Of a stretch of DNA of 64,000 nt, positions 1 through 12,416 are shown piece by piece. The notes under the pieces are model-generated. The model did no database searches. It was not told the DNA's origin and saw only the letters and a program-made list of their open reading frames with translations. The stretch's first letter is position 1. Every line of letters begins with the position of its first letter. The position numbers and the translations under genes were made by a program. The stretch comes from Rubrivirga marina (GTDB taxonomy: Bacteria > Bacteroidota > Rhodothermia > Rhodothermales > Rubricoccaceae): contig NZ_MQWD01000001.1 of the NCBI RefSeq assembly GCF_002283365.1, positions 807,694 through 871,693 of the forward strand. The letters are read 5' to 3'.

Positions 1-193
1 TCCGTCGTCGAGAGCGGGCCGAGGGCGCTGAGGATTGTGGCAACGGTCATAGTAGGGGGGGGACGACCGGATAGAGGCAAGCTATCACCCGGCACCTCTA
101 CAGACGGGCAAGAGGCGTACCAGATGCAGCGAGCGGCCGGTCCGCACCGACCGTTCACCTGGCGCTCGGGCCCGTTCGGGGAATCTCCCGACC

Positions 194-218
194 TCGGCCT
201 CGGCGAATCCGAGGCCGA
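194..218. terminator. hairpin downstream of hflX
   Basis: A perfect 10-bp inverted repeat (arms 194-203 and 209-218) with a 5-nt loop lies five bases beyond the hflX stop codon. No T-run follows on either strand, so it may stabilise the 3' end rather than act as a classic intrinsic terminator. Nothing else was recognised in bases 1-222. Confidence 0.5.
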
Positions 219-222
219 AACG

Positions 223-1626
223 CTACGCGCCGTCGTCGTCCGCCAGCGTGGCGGACTGCGCGGCGCCGTCGCCTGACGGCACGTCGGCGGCCGTTTGCCA
301 GCGGAGGTTGCCGTAGCGCTCGAGCATCCGATCGAGGTCGGGCGCGTTCTTCGTCGAGGCCCGGAAGTGGAGGCGGACCACAGCGACGGGTGGCGCGCTG
401 GCGTCGTAGGCGTCTCCGGCGAAACCGACTTCCTCCTCGATCACCTCGGCCACGCTGTGGATGTGGGCCCGGGCTTTCGGCTTCGCGACGGGCAAGAGCG
501 CTACGCGGTCGACGTAGTCCGCCTCGACGAGGGCGAGCGTACGGGTGCGGAGTTCGTCGAGCCCGATGCCGCGCGCGGCCGAGATGAACACGGCGTCGTC
601 GTAAGCCTGCTCGAGTTGGTCCAGAAGGCCGGGGTCGTCCAGGGCGTCCACCTTGTTGAACACCATGAGCGTCGGCTTGTCCTGAGCCCCCAACTCGGAG
701 AGCGTTTCGTTGACCACGCGGACGTGGTCCTCGGCATTTGGGTGCGTCACGTCGACGACGTGGAGCAGGAGGTCAGCCTCGCGGACCTCGTCGAGCGTGC
801 TCTTGAAGCTCTCGACGAGCGCGTGCGGCAGCTTCCGGATGAACCCGACGGTGTCGGCCAGGAGAACGGCTTTGTTCGTGTCGAGGTCGACCTGGCGGGT
901 CGTGGCGTCGAGCGTGGCGAAGAGGCGGTCTTCGGCGAAGACCGTCTCGTCGGCGAGCGCGTTCATGAGCGTGCTCTTGCCAGCGTTGGTGTACCCGACG
1001 AGCGCGACGCGGGTCTGGTCGACGCGGCCCTTCCGCTGCGTGGTCCGCTGGCGGTCGATCCGGTCGAGGTGATCCTTGAGCACGGCGATCCGCTTGCCGA
1101 TGAGGCGGCGGTCGGTCTCGATCTGCGTCTCACCCGGCCCGCGCATCCCGATGCCGCCCTTCTGGCGCTCGAGGTGGGTCCAGGCCCGCGTGAGGCGGCT
1201 CCGGAGGTACTGGAGCTGCGCGAGTTCGACCTGTGCCTTGGCCTGCGCCGTCCGCGCGCGGTCGGCGAAGATGTCCAGGATGAGGCCGGACCGGTCGACC
1301 AGCTTGACCGCGTTGTCCTCCGACTTCAGCGCCTTCTCCAAGTTGCGGACCTGGACCGGCGAGAGGTCGTCGTCGAACACCACGAGGTCGGCCTTGTGCT
1401 TCTCGACGGTCTTGCGGAGCTCCTCGACCTTCCCTTTCCCGATGAACGTCGCGCCGTGGACGCGCGGGAGATTTTGGGTGATGCGGGCGGCCGTGTCGGC
1501 GCCGGCCGTATCGGTGAGGAGTTCGAGTTCGTCGAGGCCGTCGCGGAGTTCGGCGGGCGTCGTGTCAGGCGTCTGGACACCGACGAGGACGGCGGTCTCA
1601 CGTCGGCGGGAGGTCGGTTGCGTCAA
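223..1626 (-). CDS. hflX: GTPase HflX
   Basis: This is the ribosome-associated GTPase HflX, which splits stalled or stressed 50S/70S ribosomes in the cytoplasm. The protein (467 aa from a TTG start) has the HflX N-terminal domain and the glycine-rich linker GIGMRGPGETQIE near residue 158. The G domain follows, with G1 GYTNAGKST (about 211-219), G3 DTVG (258-261) and G4 NKVD (324-327). An ATG at 1767 would add 47 low-complexity residues. I prefer TTG 1626 because a promoter-like TAGCTTTC lies between the two and the family N-terminus aligns from about there. It is transcribed alone, convergent to nothing visible on the left. Confidence 0.9.
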   Translation of the reverse strand: MTQPTSRRRETAVLVGVQTPDTTPAELRDGLDELELLTDTAGADTAARITQNLPRVHGATFIGKGKVEELRKTVEKHKADLVVFDDDLSPVQVRNLEKALKSEDNAVKLVDRSGLILDIFADRARTAQAKAQVELAQLQYLRSRLTRAWTHLERQKGGIGMRGPGETQIETDRRLIGKRIAVLKDHLDRIDRQRTTQRKGRVDQTRVALVGYTNAGKSTLMNALADETVFAEDRLFATLDATTRQVDLDTNKAVLLADTVGFIRKLPHALVESFKSTLDEVREADLLLHVVDVTHPNAEDHVRVVNETLSELGAQDKPTLMVFNKVDALDDPGLLDQLEQAYDDAVFISAARGIGLDELRTRTLALVEADYVDRVALLPVAKPKARAHIHSVAEVIEEEVGFAGDAYDASAPPVAVVRLHFRASTKNAPDLDRMLERYGNLRWQTAADVPSGDGAAQSATLADDDGA

Positions 1627-1691
1627 AAGGCGATCTGTAGGCGTCGGAGGTCTGAACGCGGCGGGCCGGGGGAACGGTGCCTCTGCTGTGT

Positions 1692-1699
1692 GAAAGCTA
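1692..1699 (-). promoter_or_regulatory. -7-like promoter element TAGCTTTC upstream of hflX
   Basis: On the minus strand the octamer TAGCTTTC lies about 65 nt before the preferred hflX TTG. It matches the Bacteroidota -7 consensus TAnnTTTG at 7 of 8 positions and is identical to the element before glyA. No TTG -33 element is obvious at the usual spacing. Confidence 0.45.
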
Positions 1700-1951
1700 G
1701 AGTGGAACGGCGGCGGATTCGTGGGGAGGCCCTTGAATTCGTCTCTCGCGCGCCTCCGCCTAGACATCGAGACGGAAGGGGCTGGTTTGGACAGACATCC
1801 CGCTCGCCCGGCGTGTCGCCGCTACGAATCGTGGAATCACAGGACGCGCCGCCCCCGATCTCGGCGCGATTCTGGACCTGTCGGCTGCGACTCGCTCCCT
1901 CCTTTCCCCGAGGGTCCGCCGATGGGTTCCGTGTGCTGGGACGGCACGCCG

Positions 1952-1984
1952 GCCCCTCTGTCCCGCCTCACGGGACAGAGGGGC
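1952..1984. terminator. 14-bp hairpin in the BatA-hflX gap
   Basis: A perfect inverted repeat has arms 1952-1965 and 1971-1984 and a 5-nt loop CCTCA. It lies about 90 bases beyond the 3' end of the BatA-like gene, in the gap before hflX. It probably ends the leftward BatA transcript. There is no T-tract. The remainder of 1627-2076 holds the hflX promoter element and nothing else recognised. Confidence 0.6.
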
Positions 1985-2076
1985 TGATCGTCCCGGATCG
2001 GACTTCTGTCGTTTTGTGGTGGAGCGGCAGGGGCGTGGGCGGAGGAACTTTCGGGGTCCTCCGTCCCATTGTCGGG

Positions 2077-4149
2077 TCACGCCCCAGGGGCTGCCCGCCA
2101 GCGTGTCGTCACGAGCGTCTCGGCGACGAGGCACGTGAGGGCGAGCGCCAGGAAGAGGGTCCACAGCGGCATCCCGCTCGGCTCGCCCGAGGCGGACAAA
2201 TCCGCGGCCCCCTCGACCACACGGACCGGCCGGTCCGTCGCGGCCTCCAGCCGACGCGCAGCCTCCGCCGGATCCAGTTGTGCCGGGTCCGACTCGCGCG
2301 CGTCCTCATTGACGGCGACCACGCGGAGCGTCCGCCCGCCTTGCACGACGCGGTACAGACCCGCCCGCGCGACGGCATCGCCCACGTCGAGGACGACGGC
2401 GCCCGGGACCGTCCGCTGGAGTGGCGTCAACGCCGTTCCGTCCGGCCCCACAAGGCGGAGTGCCGCGCCCGCCTCGACGCCCTCGACGCGGACGGTTCCC
2501 CCTTCCCTTGCGACCAGCTCGCCCGAGTCGGCGACCGACGACCCGGCGGCGAGGTACGCGGCAGCGCGGTACAGGAGGGGAACGAACAGGCCGCGCTGCG
2601 GGAGGTCGCTCCACCTGAGGTCCGGCGCGACGCCGAACAGGAGCACGCTGCCCTCGCCGCGCCGGATCTCCTGGAGCATCGGCGCGCCCGTCTGTGTCTT
2701 AATGAGCGTCGACTCGTCGGCGCCGCCCGGACGGTAGCGGGCGATGCGGCGTACATCGGCCGCCTCGGGCGTCGGGCGGGCCGCGTCGAAGACCCCCGCG
2801 AAGAGCGGGTGGTCCAGGTCGAGATCGGTCGTGCGACCAATGGCCTCGCCGTCGGACTCCCCGAGTGCGCCGTCGATCCGGCCCGCGCCGAGCGCAGAGA
2901 GAAGCGGGTTGAGCGACTCCGGATCCGTCCCGGGGAACGCGAGGACGCCGCCGCCCTCGGCCACGAACGCGGCCAGCCGCCCCGGGTCGGCCACCGAGGC
3001 AGGGCCGACGAGCACGACGGCGTCGTAGTCGCTCAGATCCGCGCCGGCCAGCGCGCCCTCGGCGACCTCATTGAGCGCGACGCCGCCCGACTCGGCAGCG
3101 ACGCCCAGCGCGAGCGTTACGAGGTCGGCCCGCTGGCCGTCGCCGCGGACCACGAGCACGCGCGGCGGCGGCGGCACGCGGAGGGCGAAGTAGCGCGCGT
3201 CGTCCCACTCGGCACCGTCGGCCTCGATGCGGACCTCGCCGCCGAGCCACCCGCGGGCGGGAGGCGTGACCGTGAACGGGACACGCACAGGCGTGTTTGG
3301 AACCACGTCAACGGCCGTTTCGGCGACGCGCTCACCATCGAGCAGGAGCGCGGCGCCAACCGTCCCGGGGCGTCCTCCGTAGCGAGTCACTGTCGCCTCG
3401 ATCTGTACCGGCCGGCCGGGCTCCACGATTCGGCTCACGACCTCCACGTCCGTCACGGCCGTGTTGACCTGCCGACGTGCGCCGAGCGGAAGGAGCGTCA
3501 CGTCGACGTCGTCGGGGAGTGCGGCGCTGGCGGAGTCGGTAAACGTCGCGGCCTGGAAGTCGCTCACGACGACGATCTCACGGCGCGGATGCGCCGCGCC
3601 CTCCAACAGGCTTCCGGCCCGAGCAACGGCGGCCGTCAGGGGCTCGGCGCCTGCGAGGGACGGCGTCGCGGCGATGGCGTCGAGGACCGGTCCGGCCGTT
3701 GCGTACGGCACCGCCCGGAACTCGGGTGGGCGGGCGACTGGGAGGAGCGTCCGCTCGTCGCCGCGGCCCGTCGCCTCGACGACCGTCCCGCCGAGCGTGC
3801 GCGCCTGGTCGATGAGGGCGCCCTGCGCGTCGCGCAGCGTCATCGACCGGCTGTTGTCGAGGACGAGGACGAGGCTCCGGGCCGCACCCTCCTCGAACAC
3901 TCCGGCATCGGCCGTCCGCGTCGGGCGTGCGAAGGCGAGCACGAGGAACAGCACGGCGAGCGTCCGGAGCGCCAGCAGCAGCCACTGGCGGATGCGGACG
4001 CGGCGCATCGAGGTCGCCTCGATCTCGCGCACGAACCGGAGCGTCGAGAAGTCGACGCGCTGCGGCCGGCGGAAGTTGAAGAGGTGGACGACGATCGGGA
4101 TCGCCGCCGCCGCGAGGCCGACCAGGAGGAACGGATTCAGAAAGCCCAT
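2077..4149 (-). CDS. BatA/VWA-domain membrane protein
   Basis: This is an inner-membrane protein of the BatA (aerotolerance N-terminal) family, 690 aa. An N-terminal membrane segment (about 5-24, with the family-typical PIVVHLFNFRRP following) and a second one (57-74) precede a von Willebrand A-like domain. The metal site DNSRS (D98, S100, S102) is intact. A long periplasmic part follows, with a gatase-like stretch around 330-440, and a last membrane helix lies near 658-680. In Bacteroidota such proteins sit with MoxR, DUF58 and DUF4159 genes. Here it stands alone, although a DUF4159 gene lies at 47.2 kb. Its exact substrate or partner is unknown. Confidence 0.8.
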   Translation of the reverse strand: MGFLNPFLLVGLAAAAIPIVVHLFNFRRPQRVDFSTLRFVREIEATSMRRVRIRQWLLLALRTLAVLFLVLAFARPTRTADAGVFEEGAARSLVLVLDNSRSMTLRDAQGALIDQARTLGGTVVEATGRGDERTLLPVARPPEFRAVPYATAGPVLDAIAATPSLAGAEPLTAAVARAGSLLEGAAHPRREIVVVSDFQAATFTDSASAALPDDVDVTLLPLGARRQVNTAVTDVEVVSRIVEPGRPVQIEATVTRYGGRPGTVGAALLLDGERVAETAVDVVPNTPVRVPFTVTPPARGWLGGEVRIEADGAEWDDARYFALRVPPPPRVLVVRGDGQRADLVTLALGVAAESGGVALNEVAEGALAGADLSDYDAVVLVGPASVADPGRLAAFVAEGGGVLAFPGTDPESLNPLLSALGAGRIDGALGESDGEAIGRTTDLDLDHPLFAGVFDAARPTPEAADVRRIARYRPGGADESTLIKTQTGAPMLQEIRRGEGSVLLFGVAPDLRWSDLPQRGLFVPLLYRAAAYLAAGSSVADSGELVAREGGTVRVEGVEAGAALRLVGPDGTALTPLQRTVPGAVVLDVGDAVARAGLYRVVQGGRTLRVVAVNEDARESDPAQLDPAEAARRLEAATDRPVRVVEGAADLSASGEPSGMPLWTLFLALALTCLVAETLVTTRWRAAPGA

Positions 4150-4203
4150 GGCCGGCGAACGTAGCCACGCCCGCCGGTCGCGCGCGGGCCAGGAGGTTCT
4201 CCG

Positions 4204-5352
4204 CTACCGCCCCCTCTCGAAGACCGCCCGCCCCGCCTCGACGCCGTCGCCCCCGAGGTGGGGCAGGTGGGCGTCGGCGTCGGGGAAGACGACGCGCGTC
4301 CGCGGGAGCGCCTCCGGGTGCGTCTCGCGGAGCCACGCCAGCAGCTTTTCCCGCACCTCGCACCGCAGCTCCCACGCGTGGTCGGCGTTCGAGGCCGTCA
4401 TGAGGGCGCGCATCTCGACGCCCCGCTCGCCGAGGTCGGTCACGTGGAGCCGCCACGTCTCGCCGTCGAAGTGCTCCGAACCCCCGACGATCCGCCCCAC
4501 CGCCTCGCGCACGTCCTCGACCGGGACGGTGTAATCGGTCCGGAGGTAGACCGTGCCGATCACCTGCGACGACGACCGCGTCCAGTTCTGGAACGGCGTC
4601 TCGATAAAATACGAGATCGGGAGGACGAGCCGCCGGAGGTCCCAGATCCGCACGACGACGTAGGTCAGCGTGATCTCCTCGACGCGCGCCCACTCGCCCT
4701 CGACCACGACCACGTCGTCGACGCGGATGGGCTGGGTGATGGCGATCTGGATGCCGGCGAACAGGTTGCCGAGCACGCGCTGCGCCGCGAAGCCGAGCAC
4801 GATGCCGGCCACGCCCGCCGAGGCCAGCAGCCCCGCGCCGATCCGCCGGACCGACTCGAAGTGGAGCAGGATCGCCGCCAACGCAACGACGATCACGACC
4901 ACGTTGATGAGCCGCTGCAGCAGCCCGACCTGCGTGAGGATCCGCCGTTCGGAGAGGTTGTCGGCCTTCTGGAGGTCGAGCCGGTCGCCCAGCGACATCC
5001 GGACGGCCTTGACGCTCCGCATGATGAGCCACGCCGACGCCAGCACGATGCTGATGTAGAGGGCGGTCGCGAGGTGGGGCGCGGTCGCCTCCGCCGCCTC
5101 GGGCGGGAGTTGGGGCAGAACGAGCCGGAGCGCGAGCAGCGCGAGCGTCCACCGTGCGGGCCCCTCGGTCTGGAGCACGAGGTGACCCCGGAGCGGGAGC
5201 CGCTCCGGTGCCGTCCGCCGGATCCGGTGGAGCGAGCCGTAGACGACCGCGTGGAGCAGGAGCGCTCCGCCCAGCGCGAGCCCGAGCCCCACCGCGAAGG
5301 CGGGCCAGGGCTCGAGCGCGGCGAGCGGGGCGATCTGGAAAAGTTCGATCAT
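4204..5352 (-). CDS. MscS-family mechanosensitive channel
   Basis: This 382-aa protein is a small-conductance mechanosensitive ion channel that would release solutes on hypo-osmotic shock. It has N-terminal membrane helices (about 15-35, 65-85, 95-112), then a helix pair near 150-195. The pore-lining glycine/alanine-rich TM3 reads GLLASAGVAGIVLGFAAQ and is followed by the NLFAGIQI signature. The beta domain contains VDDVVVVEGEWARVEEITL, and an alpha/beta C-terminal domain completes the protein. The length fits the short MscS class. It is separated from the BatA gene by 54 bp and is divergent from uvrA. Confidence 0.88.
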   Translation of the reverse strand: MIELFQIAPLAALEPWPAFAVGLGLALGGALLLHAVVYGSLHRIRRTAPERLPLRGHLVLQTEGPARWTLALLALRLVLPQLPPEAAEATAPHLATALYISIVLASAWLIMRSVKAVRMSLGDRLDLQKADNLSERRILTQVGLLQRLINVVVIVVALAAILLHFESVRRIGAGLLASAGVAGIVLGFAAQRVLGNLFAGIQIAITQPIRVDDVVVVEGEWARVEEITLTYVVVRIWDLRRLVLPISYFIETPFQNWTRSSSQVIGTVYLRTDYTVPVEDVREAVGRIVGGSEHFDGETWRLHVTDLGERGVEMRALMTASNADHAWELRCEVREKLLAWLRETHPEALPRTRVVFPDADAHLPHLGGDGVEAGRAVFERGR

Positions 5353-5547
5353 GGGACGTCAACGCACACCGCCCCTCCGCGAGTTGCCTCACCTCGGCGT
5401 GACACCGCTTCCAGTCACGCGCTCTCCACACAAGGCCTGCTGACACCACGGTTTCACACGCCCGGGGGCATCTTCCCTGCCTGCGCCGCGTTGCTCTCCG
5501 TCCCGCTGGCGGAGTGCCCCGCCGGCGTCTCGGCCCCACACCACGCG

Positions 5548-8475
<2,928 letters not shown>

Positions 8476-8523
8476 CCGCGGAGCGCCGGGCGGTCGGCAT
8501 GGGTATCTCCTAGCTCCTCCTCC

Positions 8524-9696
8524 GTGTGCCCCGTGCCGCCCCTCCGCATCGCCCTGTTCACGGGCAACTACAACCACGTCGAAGACGGCGTCTCCCGAAC
8601 GCTCGGCCGCCTCGTCGGCCACCTTCTGGATCAGGGCCACGACGTGCTGGTGTTCGGCCCGACCATCGACGACGCGCTCGATCAGCCCGGCCGGTTCGTC
8701 GCGGTTCCGTCGGTCGCGGCGCCGGGCCGCCCCGAGTACCGCGTGAGCACTCGGTTTCCTGCCGAGGCGCGGCGTGAGGCGACCCGGTTCGCCCCTCACG
8801 TCGTCCACATCGCGACGCCGGACGTGTTGGGACACAAGGCCTTGCGCTGGGCACGCGCCCTCGGCATCCCCGTCGTCTCGACCTACCACACCCACTTCGC
8901 CTCCTACCTCGATTACTATCACCTCGGGCTAGCCGAGAAGGCTCTCTGGGGGGCGCTCCGTCGGTTTTACGACCGCTGCGACGAAGTCTACGTACCGACG
9001 CCTACAATGCGTGACGCTCTGGTCGAGCATGGCATTGCGTCTACGATCCGCCTGTGGCCACGCGGTATTGAGCTCGACCGATTCTTTCCTGACGCACGCT
9101 CGACCGAATGGCGTCAGTCGCATGGGTTCGCACCCGATGAGGTCGTGGTCTCATTCGTCAGTCGGCTGGTCAAGGAGAAAGGCCTGGACGTGTTTGAGGA
9201 GACCGTCCGTGCCCTGCAGCGGGAAGGACGCCCCGTCCGAGCACTCGTCGTCGGTGAGGGGCCAGAGCGGGCATCACTCGAGGCCGAACTGCCCGATGCC
9301 GTGTTCACTGGCCACCTCTCAGGCGACGAGCTCTCCACGGCCTACGCATCCTCCGACGTCTTCCTTTTTCCGAGTGAGACCGAGACGTTCGGAAACGTGA
9401 CGCTGGAGGCCATGGCCTCCGGACTCGGCGTCGTCGCGGCCGACGCCGCCGGCACCGCCAGCCTCATCGACCCCGGCCGGACCGGCCTTCTCTGCCCGCC
9501 CCGAGACCGGGACGCGTTCCTCAATGCGACCCGTCACCTCGTCGACGATGAGGATCTCCGTCACCGCCTCGGCGCGGCTGCGCGCGAGGCCGCCCGGCGC
9601 TACAACTGGCCCGACGTGCTGGGTCGAATGGAGACGTACTACCGAGACGTGGCAGATCCCGCTTTCATGGGCGGAAGCGGCGCAAATGGAGGCTAA
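8524..9696 (+). CDS. GT4-family glycosyltransferase
   Basis: This 390-aa GT-B glycosyltransferase of family 4 resembles GDP-mannose-dependent alpha-mannosyltransferases (MgtA/PimB type). The N-terminal Rossmann domain begins LRIALFTGNYNHVEDGVSRT. The donor-binding C-terminal domain shows VSRLVKEKG, VGEGPE and the E-x7-E signature region ETFGNVTLEAMASG (about 284-300). It probably decorates a lipid or surface glycan at the inner membrane. The acceptor cannot be read from the sequence. GTG 8524 is used, and GTG 8533 is equally possible. It follows uvrA by 48 bp and converges with the MMPL gene. Confidence 0.85.
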   Translation: MCPVPPLRIALFTGNYNHVEDGVSRTLGRLVGHLLDQGHDVLVFGPTIDDALDQPGRFVAVPSVAAPGRPEYRVSTRFPAEARREATRFAPHVVHIATPDVLGHKALRWARALGIPVVSTYHTHFASYLDYYHLGLAEKALWGALRRFYDRCDEVYVPTPTMRDALVEHGIASTIRLWPRGIELDRFFPDARSTEWRQSHGFAPDEVVVSFVSRLVKEKGLDVFEETVRALQREGRPVRALVVGEGPERASLEAELPDAVFTGHLSGDELSTAYASSDVFLFPSETETFGNVTLEAMASGLGVVAADAAGTASLIDPGRTGLLCPPRDRDAFLNATRHLVDDEDLRHRLGAAAREAARRYNWPDVLGRMETYYRDVADPAFMGGSGANGG

Positions 9697-9824
9697 TCGA
9701 ACGTTTACCCATCTCTATATCGCTTATCGCAACAACGGTTTAGCCAGAATCGATTGACTAAACACTCGTTCACACAAGACAGGGAGGCCGCATGTCCGTA
9801 CGGTTTTGGCCATGTATGGAGCCG
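9697..9824. other. low-GC convergent intergenic patch
   Basis: This 128-bp gap between two convergent genes is visibly poorer in GC than its surroundings. It contains weak inverted pairs: GTTTAG/CTAAAC around 9740-9765, and GGAGC/GCTCC at 9818-9832, which overlaps the MMPL stop. It may serve as a bidirectional terminator. No gene is visible. Confidence 0.4.
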
Positions 9825-12416
9825 TTAGCTCCCCATCGACTGCTCACCCCCTGGATGGAGTTTGAACGTCGGATGAAGGATCGCATCGGGATCTCCAAGG
9901 TCATACCGCCGCCGCCGCCGTCGGCGCCGGTCGAGCCACCGGTTATCCTCGAGCACCTGAAGAAGCGCGGGGTAGAACACGAGCGTCGCCGCCAACGTGG
10001 CCCCGATGCCAACGACAGCGAGGACGCCGATCGACCGGAGGCCCGGGTGTGACGACAACAGGAGCCCGCCGAATCCGACGAGATTCGTGACGGCCCCCAT
10101 CGTCACGTGCTCGCCCGTCGATCGGAGCACGCGGCGAATCGAGCCTCTCCCCTCTTCCCGGTACCGATGCGTCAGGTGGACGCCGCCGTCATTGCCGATG
10201 CCGAGGACGGTCGGCAAGACGACGAGGTTGTAGAATGTGAGCTGGACGCCAAACAGCACCATGATGCCGAGCATCCACACGAGGCCTACGAGGAGAGGCA
10301 CCACGGCCACGAACGTCCACTTGGCAGACCGGAATGAGAGGAAGACGAGGACGAACACGAGCAAGAACGTTACCCCGACCATGAGCGGGCTCTCCTCCTG
10401 CATCAGCCGGAGCATGTCGGCCGCGACGAGTTGGGTCGACGCCGCGTAGTAGGCGCTCCCCTCCGGAGTGGTGACCTGACCGATGAGTTCTGCGAATCGA
10501 ATCGAGCGACGCCCATCGGCCATGTTGCCACGGGGGAAGACGATCACGAAGTCTCCGATCTCTCCGCTCTGCGTGGTGAACGGGCGCGTTAGGAAAGGCG
10601 GGACGCTGTCGAGAGGGATCGGCTCCGTCGCCGAGGCGGCCCGCCGAAGCCGTTCGATCTGGCCCGTCGTGTCGGCTCGAAGGAAAGGATCGTCGAGCAC
10701 CTCCCGGATGTCCGCCAGTCGCTGGAGCTTGATCGACGCCCCCACGCTATCGGTCGGGAACCGCTCCTGCAAGCTCTCGACCGCCAGGATCAGCGAGTCC
10801 TGCTCGGCGAGCGTTTCGACCGCCTCGGTGACAGCCTGGACGCTCTCCGGCGAGTCGAGCAAGATGTACGCAGGGTTCCGCCGCTCACTCTGTCCAAAGA
10901 CCGGTTCGAGCGCCTGCGCTCGTCGGTAGTATTCGTCGTACTCGGGCTCCAGGTTCGAGAAGTTGTACTCGAACGAGACCTTGGGGATGGCGAGGGCGCA
11001 AACCACGGTCAACGCGATGCAGCCGACCACGATCGTCCGTGAAAACGGGAATCGGGGGTCGAGTTCGACGCGCGAGGCCTCGCCGCGTAGCCGAAGGTTC
11101 AGCGCTCCCGTCCGCTCTGCGATGCTGAGAAGCGCCGGGAGGACGGTCAGCATCGAGATCACGGCGAACAGGATGCCGAGGCCGCCGATCAGCCCGAACT
11201 CGCTGAACCCGCGGAAATCAGCGAGTTGGAGCACGAAGAGAGCGAACGCCGTCGTGAGCGCGGACACCGCGATGCCCTGACCGGTGCTCACGAACGTCTC
11301 TTCGACAGCGTCAGCCACGCCCTTCCCGGTGCCCCGCTCTTCTGCGTAACGGGCGTAGAAGTGGATCCCATAGTCGATGCCGAGACCGAACAGGACGAGC
11401 CCGAGCGTCGACGTCATGAGGTTGAGCGTCCCGAAGGTGACTGCCGCGACGCCGCCCGCCCACGACAGGCTCACGAGCAACGGGACCGTCAGTAGGATCG
11501 CCGTGACGGGCGTCCGGAGGAGTTCACTCCCGACGACGCTCCACACGAGCCGTCCGCCCGTCCGCGCTTGGATGGACTTGTAGAGGAAGTACAGCACGAC
11601 GGCCAGCACCACGGACAGCACGCCGGCCCCGAACGAGTTCTGGACGTCGCTCGTGATCGACTGGACCTCAATGGTCTGACGCAGCAGCCGACCAGCGGCC
11701 GTGACTTCCATGTCGGGGTGGTACCGCTCAGGCTCGAGCGCCGCGATCTGAGCGTCGAGGTCGGCGTACAGACGTTCGACAAAGCCGATGTTCGTTTGCG
11801 ACCCGGTCGGGTAGAGCTTGACGACGAGTGTCGTCGAGTCAGGGCTCAGGAAGTACTCCGTGAGCGCCAGTTGAGCGAGGTCGGCGCGGAGACGGTCCCC
11901 CTCTTCCTGCCGCGCCATCTGCGCGCTGGCAGCCGTCGCATTGAAGAGGTCCATCTGAAGTGGGTCCGTCGCGGACCGCACCTGCTGAGCCTGGCTCCGA
12001 AGGAACGTCTCGAGCCGGTCGAGCTCTTCGAATGTGGCGAAATAGAGTGCGTTCTCAGAGACGAATCGGACGTCTCGTCGGAAGTCCGCCCGGGTGAAGT
12101 AGGGCCCGTCCCCGTCCGCGCGCTCCATGTCGAGGGCCGAGTCGACGAGCGCCTGCCCAAACGCGACGTTCCTCTCAAACGACGGACTGTGAATGGCGAT
12201 GTCGACCGTCGTTTCGGCGCCGACCGTCTCCTGGAGTCGCTTGATTGCTTGAACACTCGTGTACTCCGACGGGAGCAGGGTCACGATGTCGGTATCGATC
12301 CGTAGCTCCGTGGCTTTCCACAGGCCCAGTCCAGCCAGCGTGAACGCCAGAAGCACGACCGCCAGCGGATGGGCGACGGTCCATCGAGGAATGACGCGGA
12401 GGCGGCTGAATACCAC
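9825..12416 (-). CDS. MMPL/RND-family transporter
   Basis: This 863-aa inner-membrane transporter belongs to the MMPL branch of the RND superfamily, whose members export lipids or hydrophobic molecules. It has the duplicated layout: one TM, a large periplasmic loop, then five TMs, twice. The TM4 motif GLGIDYGIHFYARYAEE and its second-half counterpart GIGNDGGVHLTHRYREE carry the acidic residues of the proton relay. The C-terminus ends in an eight-arginine run followed by a short polar tail. No periplasmic adaptor or outer-membrane partner is adjacent. The cargo is unknown. Hopanoid or other lipid export is possible by family analogy. Confidence 0.85.
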   Translation of the reverse strand: MVFSRLRVIPRWTVAHPLAVVLLAFTLAGLGLWKATELRIDTDIVTLLPSEYTSVQAIKRLQETVGAETTVDIAIHSPSFERNVAFGQALVDSALDMERADGDGPYFTRADFRRDVRFVSENALYFATFEELDRLETFLRSQAQQVRSATDPLQMDLFNATAASAQMARQEEGDRLRADLAQLALTEYFLSPDSTTLVVKLYPTGSQTNIGFVERLYADLDAQIAALEPERYHPDMEVTAAGRLLRQTIEVQSITSDVQNSFGAGVLSVVLAVVLYFLYKSIQARTGGRLVWSVVGSELLRTPVTAILLTVPLLVSLSWAGGVAAVTFGTLNLMTSTLGLVLFGLGIDYGIHFYARYAEERGTGKGVADAVEETFVSTGQGIAVSALTTAFALFVLQLADFRGFSEFGLIGGLGILFAVISMLTVLPALLSIAERTGALNLRLRGEASRVELDPRFPFSRTIVVGCIALTVVCALAIPKVSFEYNFSNLEPEYDEYYRRAQALEPVFGQSERRNPAYILLDSPESVQAVTEAVETLAEQDSLILAVESLQERFPTDSVGASIKLQRLADIREVLDDPFLRADTTGQIERLRRAASATEPIPLDSVPPFLTRPFTTQSGEIGDFVIVFPRGNMADGRRSIRFAELIGQVTTPEGSAYYAASTQLVAADMLRLMQEESPLMVGVTFLLVFVLVFLSFRSAKWTFVAVVPLLVGLVWMLGIMVLFGVQLTFYNLVVLPTVLGIGNDGGVHLTHRYREEGRGSIRRVLRSTGEHVTMGAVTNLVGFGGLLLSSHPGLRSIGVLAVVGIGATLAATLVFYPALLQVLEDNRWLDRRRRRRRRYDLGDPDAILHPTFKLHPGGEQSMGS

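Noticed and set aside
295-4164. A 1289-codon open frame on the plus strand
   Set aside because: It lies opposite hflX and the BatA-like gene, has low-complexity Arg/Asp/Gly-rich content and no domain. It is a product of the strong codon bias in GC-rich DNA.
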